Positions 57,204 through 64,000 of a DNA stretch of 64,000 nt are shown here, piece by piece (within the stretch, counting starts at the first letter, position 1; each line of letters opens with the position of its first letter). The stretch is from Trochalopteron elliotii (Eukaryota; Chordata; Aves; Passeriformes; Leiothrichidae): positions 1,017,705 through 1,081,704 of the forward strand of contig JANPWX010000118.1 of NCBI GenBank assembly GCA_024734555.1, written 5' to 3'. Below the pieces are notes generated by a model, which saw nothing but the letters and a program-made list of their open reading frames with translations, searched no databases and was not told where the DNA came from. The position numbers and the translations under genes are program-made.

Positions 57204-57538
57204 TTCCATACATTTTAAGTGGATTAATTACAAAAAGTGAGCAGCCTTGTAGCATAACCAGGAGAAGACCTTCTGCAAAAGTGTTCTTGCAGCTGGTGGC
57301 ACAGTAAAAGCTGCCTGGGTGGTAGCCTTGAAGTAGGGGGTGGCATTGGAAGTGAGTGTCCCCCCACACCCCAAAACCCAAAGGAAATCTCCAGTTGGGC
57401 TGTGACTGTTCTGGGAGAGTCTGTGTTTTGGGAAGAGGAGAATATGTCTGACCGAAGGTGTTGGGACAAGCAAACCACCTCCTTAACCCTTTTTTGGGTG
57501 AATCAAGGAGGCAAGAGAGATGGAGGATGAGAAGATTA

Positions 57539-57544
57539 TTTATT
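57539..57544 (-). terminator. AATAAA, PAPPA2 poly(A) signal candidate
   Basis: Canonical hexamer on the minus strand at the end of an AU-rich block, about 2.6 kb after the PAPPA2 stop. Confidence 0.4.
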
Positions 57545-59694
57545 TTTTCATAGATTTTTATAAAAAATAATTATCAAATACAAAAAAATAAAAATAGCAG
57601 CAGCCTCCGTTGTGAATAAAATCCTAAAGGGGACAAAAACCACTCACCACTCAGTGTTGCTATAGAAGAACAATATTTCAGTATGTAGAAGCTGTCTGGT
57701 CATGAGAAGCACAAATGTCCACCAGCCAAACCAGCACTTCTCATCCCAACCCCCCAGCTCTCCTGTCCGTGGGGAACAGTCCCTTCCCTGCACACACAGG
57801 TGAGCAGAGAAAAAAAAAAAACAAACAAGCAGGATTCTCATGCCAAAAGGGTATAAATTTGGCAGGTAAACACATAGGCATCCAGGTAATGCTGACACCA
57901 GGCAGGGGAGGGTTTGTCATGGCAAGGTGCTGGGACTTGAAATCCTGCTCCTACATGTCATGTTCATCCCACGTCCCCGCTGTCCCCACCTGTGGGGGGC
58001 TGCCAGAACCCCACTCCTGCTGTGTTGGAACCCCTGGATCTCCCCTTTCCTTTTCCCTCCCCTGTCCTGGTGGAGCAGGACAGGCTGCCCAAGCTGCACA
58101 TCCTGGGGGTGTTGGGCCAACTATTATTTGAGTTTCCTTGGGTTGCTTGAGGGTCGTTTTTTTAATTGAAAAGTGGATATCTGACAAAATATTGCTGCTA
58201 TCTGCCCAACTGACACTGAATTCTGGGGTGGTGTCACCTGTGCATGATGAAAACAAAAATGCCAGTGTCCCAAGAGGAGATGAGGCTCATTGTCCCCTAC
58301 CTCTCTTCAAATCTCTGCCTAGGCCAGGTGGATGGGGACACTGGGGGACAGGAAAGGGCTTGGAGAAGGACAAGGCATCTCCTGCCTGGATGCTGGTAGG
58401 ATGCCCGAGCACCTCTGCCCCTACTCAGATCCTCCAGTAAAACACAACCGTAGGAAATTCCTGACAAAAAAAGGATGGGATAGAGCTAGTGAAAGCCAAA
58501 CGAAAAAGCCTGGAAAATTCCTGGTCTCTCCACACCGTGTCACCCTCTCTCCACCACTCCTCCATCAGACAAACAGGCTCTCAGCCTGTATCCAACAGCG
58601 CAGGCCATGGAGTCCTTTGGTCCCAGCCTGCAGCTCACCCAGGGACATTGCAATGAGTTCCTACTCTGTGGTCCCTTCTCTGCTCTCCTCTTCTCTTTCT
58701 ATCCCTTTTCTCTGCCTCTCTACAGCACAAAACCATCAGTGATAATCCCAGCTGGAGCCAGGCACCTTTCCTATTGCTGCCTTTATGCAGCTGGGTCCAA
58801 GCTGAGCTGCTGGGAATCAATTATGGGGGGCAGTTTCTTGCTGGGCTTCTCTGAGGCCAGAATTGAATCTGCAGATTTTCACTCTGTGCCTACAGGAGCA
58901 AGAGCCTCTTCGAAGTCAGCAACTGTATGTCCATCATGAGGGGCTGGGACATAGATAATAATACTACTGATACTAAGGAAAAATCTCAGTGAGAGAAGAT
59001 GATACTCAAAGTCTCCTGACAGGTTTTTTTTGGTCCCTTTAGCATTACAGGGTCTAGTCTCCTCTGAGAGCTGCTGACAACACAACTCAGTTGGAGCTCA
59101 GACATGGGGGAAAGAGAAGAAGGACCACCTCAGCATCCTTCATTCAAGCATCACACAGTTTCGCTGGTTTGGCCTCTACATCCAGCTGGGTGTGCAGTGG
59201 CTGGGGGAGTGAGACAGAGAGGCAGCGTGCTGAGTCTTTGCTCCTATTGACCATGCGTGATCCCCGTGGACACAACCCTGCCCAGAGGGCTCTAAAATAA
59301 TGTGCGATGGATGCCTGTGGTGCCCTTGGAATCTGTTGTGCTCACTGGGATGATTCAAGGGCATAATAACATTTTTTCTCAACCCCAGAATCCTGATCCA
59401 CACCCTAAGCAGAACAAGGCAAAGCACTGGCAAATACCAAGGGCAAAACTTGGTTTTGCAAGATGCCAAAATCATCTTGAGGTGAGAGCCTCCACACCTG
59501 GGGAGCTCTCTCCTGGCATGGCCTGGATGTTTGGCTTCTCGCTCTGTCCTCCTTCCAGCTCCCTCTCAGCAAGGAAAGAGAAAATCCCTGCTCCTCCCGC
59601 CCTGACCTGCACTTTTCCCAATGGTTTGTACTTCACAGCAGCATGGGTGTGTGATAAAGGATATCCTTTCTCAGCTTCATCAAGAGCAAAGAAA

Positions 59695-59738
59695 ATATAA
59701 TATATATTTATATATATATTATATATATGTATATAGAT
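59695..59738. repeat. TA-rich simple repeat
   Basis: Imperfect alternating TA run inside the proposed PAPPA2 3' UTR. Confidence 0.85.
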
Positions 59739-60177
59739 ACAATTAAGTTTAAATATTTGCAGAGATCACAACTACCTCGACCTTGCTAAAAGAAGTCTGT
59801 ACAGCAGAGAGGGGTGAATAGTGACAAAACCCAGAGCAAAGACAGACACCCGGGAGCCGGACCAGGACAAACATCCATGGCAGCACCCTGGGTGTGGATG
59901 GGCCCTAGCCCAGCGTGTGGCTGAGGCGGCACCAGACCCCTGGCTGAGCGCCTCGCCTGCCTCCTGCAGGGAGCAGCGATGGGGAGGGGGCCACATGCCT
60001 GCCCTCCTGGGCTCCTCGGTGGCCTGGACCCAACCCCTCCGTGTGCAGTCGCCATCCCCCTGCCCGGCTCTCCCTCAGGCTCCTGGCCCCTTGCCCCCGC
60101 CATCCCCACGGCCCCGCTGCTGCTGCCCCTTCGCTCCTGCGGCGCGGCCTGACCGAGAGAGGCCCCTCATGGTGCTG

Positions 60178-60252
60178 CTACTGGTTCTCCTCGGCCGCAG
60201 GGTCGCGGCATGTGCACTCGTCCTGGTCGCAGTCAGCAGCAAACGGGATCAC
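60178..60252 (-). CDS. PAPPA2: PAPPA2 last coding exon and stop
   Basis: 75 bp on the minus strand reading [15 protein letters not shown], then RDPAAEENQ and TAG at 60178-60180. This is the typical pappalysin end. The acceptor is ccccccag. A tandem repeat in the adjoining intron begins about 40 bases away. The 270-codon open frame on the opposite strand here is an artefact of GC-rich sequence. Confidence 0.9.
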   Translation of the reverse strand: MIPFAADCDQDECTCRDPAAEENQ

Positions 60253-62357
60253 CTGGGGGGACAAAGGGACACCTCAGCCTCTGCCCTGGAACACCCCTCT
60301 GCCCCCACAAGGCCTCTCCACCCTGGGATGGACAAACAGACATGCCCCCACAAGGTCTCTCCACCCTGGGACACCCCTCTGCCCCCACAAGGCCTCTCCA
60401 CCCTGGTACGGACAAACAGACATGTCCTGTTGTTGGCACTTCCAGGCTCTGCACTCACTGAGGAATGGGCTCTCTCATACAACCCGTCCCGAGCTGAGTT
60501 TTTGTTCTTAGCCTTTCCCTTTTTTGTTAATGTGTTTCAAATTTTGCAGCCAAAGGCCGGGTTGAATCTTGTGCCCCGAATGTCAAAACCTGGGAAGAAG
60601 TGTCCCCTGATGGGTGTGAGACATTCAGACTAGGGCTGGCAGTGGTGAGGCACCTCTAGATTTAAGTTTTACTTTGGTCCCTTTTAGAAAACCCCCTTCA
60701 TTCGTGTCTGAACCTATGGACCTGTCAGCTACTCCTGACTCTTCCAGCAAAGCACAAAGATAACATAGCCTCGTCTTCTGCAGCTCTTGGAGGGACTCAA
60801 CCAGGCTCCCAGCTCCAAAGATGACCTCCACACTGCCCAACATAAAAGCCAGGGTAGGTGCATTTTCCTTGTGCATTGTGGATTAAGGAAAGCCAGGCAG
60901 GATGGAGGCCCTGTGAGCAGGAACAGCCTTCCATGGGGTGGCCAGTGGGTTCATCTAGGGCCACTACAAACTGTGCAGCTTTGAGACACCCCATTGTGTG
61001 GGTTGGGAGACTCATTGCACATTACTTTCTCTACAACAACTGCATGTGACCGAGCAGGCTTGTGTCCCCTTAGCCGATGGTAGCAGAGAAAGGAGGGAGG
61101 GCATACACTGAGCATCTGACTCCTGGTTGACAGTGGCCTGGTAATCAGCCATGGGAGCCAAGAAAACAGTTCCCTTCAGAGATTTTATACACACCAGGCT
61201 CAGAGCCAGGAGTTTTTCTTACTGTGAAAACACGTTTGATTTTTCACAGGCTGGATCAGCAAAGGAAGGGCTGGAGCGCTTTGGGGATTTTTTTTATGTT
61301 CAAACCCTGTATTTCTCCACCTGCCTTAACAGGGATGTGCTGGAGGCTTGTTGAGTGGAAGATTTGGAACCTGTGGGGGATGCAAGCTGGATCTGGGTCT
61401 CCTGAGAGCCATGGGACTGAACCCCCCCACTTTCTACTGTAAAGCCATCCTTTATTTTGGCCATGTCTTGCTCTGAGATGTCATGATATTGTTGTGGGGA
61501 TTTCACTCATCACTTGGGTGTAAAGCCTCTTCTTTCCTATCTCAAGTGGATCTTCCCAGGATTTTATTTTTCCTTTTCTCTGTGTATGCATGCGTGATGA
61601 AAGGAGAAATGATTCAAGCTCCACAACAAAGATGAGAAGATCCAAATTCACATATTTTCGCAGTGAGAAATTATTTCATGCCCTGTGATTTGTTTTGCTG
61701 TTGGATATGATTAGGAAGAATGGGCTGTGAGTGCTGGATAGCAAGTTAGGTGGGAGGGAAGGTTGTGATGGGAGACAAAGAAGGGTCTGTGCAACCCCAA
61801 TGCCAAGTTGCTCCCTCTACACTATTCTCCCCTCCTTCCCTCCTCAGAGAGGGAGGAAAACATCACTTCTAGCAGATGCCAGTGGACCATACCAAAAATC
61901 CCCTGAGACAGCTCAATTACACAAGGTGACTTCTGACTCACCGTGTCTAGCACGATGTCCTATAAAAGTCATTTCTTTGGGACACGTTTCCCAAAACGAG
62001 AGGAAATCCCATGAACCTCAGTGGGAGCTGGGCTGAGGTTTCAATCACACTGGCCTGAGTCCAAACCCCGCTCTTAATCAGTGCAATGATGTCCATCAGC
62101 TTCAGCTGGCTTTGGTTTAAAACCGTGCGTTTGTTCTCCCTTCATGGGAGAATTACATTGCAGGCTCAGTTCCACAGCCAGCAAAGCCAAGGAACAGAGA
62201 TAGCAGTCACCCCTGAATCCATAGATCCTGGCCAAGGCCATGGGAGGATCTCTCTTACCTTTCTGGAGGACAGTGTGGAGGAGCAGCAGTCCCCGCCATC
62301 ATACTGGCAGTATGCCCGGTTGTTGATGGTGTCACACCAACCGTCTGCTTGGAAGGG
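60178..62357 (-). CDS. PAPPA2: Pappalysin-2 C-terminus, last two exons (5'-partial)
   Basis: Two minus-strand exons join in phase 0 to 57 residues plus stop, matching the C-terminus of pappalysins. These are secreted zinc metalloproteases that cut IGF-binding proteins (PAPPA2: IGFBP-3 and -5). The piece is the third Lin-12/Notch repeat, a calcium-binding Cys module that in PAPP-A helps recognise substrate, and the Cys-rich tail. The catalytic and sushi parts lie right of the window. PAPPA is the alternative paralogue; ASTN1 as tail-to-tail neighbour makes PAPPA2 the better call. Confidence 0.88.
60291..60427. repeat. 80-bp tandem repeat in the last PAPPA2 intron
   Basis: acacccctctgcccccacaa starts at 60291 and again at 60371. 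A half-unit with ctctccaccctgg lies between, and gacaaacagacatg closes each copy. It begins about 40 bp upstream of the last PAPPA2 exon on the minus strand. Confidence 0.9.
62259..62357 (-). CDS. PAPPA2: PAPPA2 penultimate exon (Lin-12/Notch repeat)
   Basis: 99 bp, 33 whole codons. Minus strand reads [17 protein letters not shown], then [16 protein letters not shown]. The D-G-W-C-D...N-N...C...D-G-G-D-C-C pattern is a Lin-12/Notch repeat. The acceptor is ttgttcctctgccttag and the donor gtaagag. Both ends are phase 0. Confidence 0.9.
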
Positions 62358-64000
62358 CTAAGGCAGAGGAACAAGGCTTTGTGAAAGGTTGTTCAAAAGC
62401 ATAAGGTCGTCCCCAAAAGCAGAGGTCCCAAGTCCTCAGCAAGGCCCCTGTGCCCACTTCCACCACACACAATCCCCTCTTTAAAGCCAAAGGGCACCAG
62501 ATATCCCAGCTGGTGTGGATGGAGCAGTCGGTGTTCCAAGGGCAGCAGCTAGAGGATCGTGGAATTGTGTCAGAAATGTTAAATGGCATGAGCAGCCATT
62601 CAGAAAACCAGTCTATTGTTATTTAGTTACATGAGTCATCTGATCAGAGAAGAAGCAACTGGGGCTGAGAAGCAGCCAGCAATGGCTGAAAAGCTATCCC
62701 ATGCAATGGCTGCAATGTGCACGGGAAGGACTCTCGAGGAGGCCTCAGGAGCGGTCGGCAGCCAAGGTTTATTTATCGCAGATCTACACCAGCACTACCA
62801 AGCAGCCACTAAACTTTAGCCACTAGCTACAGGATGGAGAAGCCATTCATTCGTTCACAGAGTGATTAGTAACGAAATGCTTCTTTTCACTTCAGGCTCT
62901 GTGATGGTACTTACTGGCCCAGCAACCATGGCTGGCCTCCAGGAGGACATTTTCCATCAGAATCATGGAATCGTGGAATGGTTTTGATTGGAAGGGGCCT
63001 TAAAGACCATCTCATTCCAACAGCCCTGCCATGGGCAGGGACATCTTCCACTAGACCAGGTGTCCAAGCCCTGTCCAATCTGGTCTTGAACATTTTTCCA
63101 GGAATGGGGCAGCCACAATTTCTCTGGACAACCTGTGCCTGTGTCCTACCACCCTCAGAGTCAAAAATTTCCTCCTAATATCTAGTCTAAACTCACCCTT
63201 TTCAGTTTGAAGCCACTACCCCTGATCCTATCACTCCACGCCCTTGCCGAAAGTCCCTCTATGACCCCTGTGTAGCCCCTTTTAGTCCTGGAAGGTGCTC
63301 TAAGGTCTTCACAGAGTCTTCTCCAGACTGAACAGGACTCTTGGTGGAAACCTGGCTATCCCGTTGCTCATGGAAGCAGCTGACCCATTTCACTGGATCT
63401 GGTCAGCCCCAAACAACAACCGAACTCCCAAAAATGCCCAGACTCAGCCTTTGATGATGCACACTCACATGTAGCACCCTTAAACTGAATGAGAGCCTGC
63501 TGAAAAATGTCACTGCACCGCAATAGCCCTGCACCCACTGTGCCAAAGCCAACATGTGGGCCTGGTGATAATACCAGTAATTCACGTGAAAAACCCATGC
63601 CAAAACCAGAGAACCCATGTGGCTTTTTGTCCTTGTGACTCACAAGGAACAGAAATGGGCTCAACACAGGCTAATAACACTTTAGGAAGTAGCAGCAGGG
63701 ATTATGGCAGACCACCAAGTCTGGTCTCCACTATCAGTAGCACAGGCCACAGGCCAAATTCAGGCAGCCACAGAGAGACTGCATTAGCCTGGAAGATTTT
63801 CGAAGAGCAGAGAAAAAGCACATCTTCCTACAGCTGTGGAATTGAGGCACAGCCGGGTTAGGTAGCTCGCTCAAAAACAAGAAGGGATTTGACTCCAATC
63901 GTTGCAGTGACAAACTGCATTCAGAGGAGACCAGGGTGCAACTTCTTCAGGGCAACAGTGTTAACACTCCTCTTCCACTAAAAAGCATCAGGTGGGTCTT
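62358..64000 (-). other. PAPPA2: PAPPA2 intron sequence (partial)
   Basis: Upstream of the penultimate PAPPA2 exon on the minus strand. No further pappalysin exon was found up to the window edge. It contains the longest CR1 copy (62958-63350). Confidence 0.7.
62958..63350 (-). mobile_element. CR1 LINE, longest copy in the window
   Basis: Minus-strand copy of about 390 bp, from the tail (cagaatcatggaatcgtgg) through gggcagggacatcttccac, cctcctaatatctagtc and tcctatcactccacgccc to tccagactgaacagg. It lies in a PAPPA2 intron. Confidence 0.9.

Larger units (their letters stand above)
55611..57519. other. Short intergenic region between ASTN1 and PAPPA2
   Basis: Between the two proposed transcript ends. 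It holds a CA microsatellite and a short GACA-rich run near 56295-56315. No gene was recognised. Confidence 0.45.
57520..60177 (-). other. PAPPA2: Probable PAPPA2 3' UTR
   Basis: Downstream of the PAPPA2 stop on the minus strand there is no coding signal. The stretch holds a TA-rich run (59695-59738) and becomes AT-rich at 57535-57610, where a minus-strand AATAAA occurs. A UTR of about 2.6 kb is plausible for this gene; the end point is inferred. A further minus-strand AATAAA at 57067-57072 could extend it. Confidence 0.45.

Noticed and set aside
59821..60633. 270-codon plus-strand open frame
   Set aside because: Opposite strand of the PAPPA2 last exon and the adjoining tandem repeat; no protein resemblance.
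63368..63667. Minus-strand open frame near the right edge as another PAPPA2 exon
   Set aside because: Its sequence lacks the Cys pattern of sushi or Lin-12/Notch modules and has no convincing splice sites.

Overview
This is a piece of a bird nuclear genome. The evidence is vertebrate-style split genes with GT-AG introns, several 3'-truncated CR1 LINE copies carrying the typical avian tail, retroviral LTR-like sequence and CA/ATTTT microsatellites. It holds no bacterial, plasmid or CRISPR features. The species cannot be fixed from the sequence alone.

The main gene is ASTN1 (astrotactin-1) on the + strand. Twenty-two coding exons lie between 20009 and 52074 and join in frame without a gap, giving 1198 whole residues and a TGA stop at 52072-52074. 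Every junction is GT-AG and the phases agree. Only the first coding exon (signal peptide and extreme N-terminus, inferred) is missing; it should lie left of base 1, so bases 1-20008 are read as intron 1. The protein shows two hydrophobic segments with a cytoplasmic-type loop between them, EGF-like modules, a MACPF-like region with a G-N-H-Y signature, a fibronectin III-like segment and the conserved C-terminal domain.

The right end carries the 3' end of a second gene on the - strand: two exons (62259-62357 and 60178-60252) encoding a Lin-12/Notch repeat and the last 24 residues of a pappalysin. Next to ASTN1 this is best read as PAPPA2. The genes are tail to tail. The proposed 3' UTRs end near 55.6 kb (ASTN1) and 57.5 kb (PAPPA2), leaving under 2 kb between them. 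I know the same neighbour pair in the paralogous ASTN2/PAPPA locus.

Layout: 1-20008 is intron 1 (CpG-rich patches at the left edge and near 1.1-1.35 and 18.6-18.7 kb, a 24-base C run, ATTTT repeats, a 171-bp tandem duplication, one CR1 and one older CR1-like remnant). 20009-28731 holds exons 2-8, with an LTR-like block starting 18 bases after exon 3 and a minisatellite with a 29-bp perfect inverted repeat in intron 6. 28732-36332 is the long intron 8. 36333-47052 holds exons 9-22. 47053-51839 is intron 22. 51840-52074 is the last coding exon, followed by a long 3' UTR. 57.5-62.4 kb is the PAPPA2 3' end, and 62.4-64.0 kb is more PAPPA2 intron with the longest CR1 copy. Most other long open frames are chance frames in GC-rich or repeat DNA. 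I found no previously undescribed system; the best leads are structural and regulatory.
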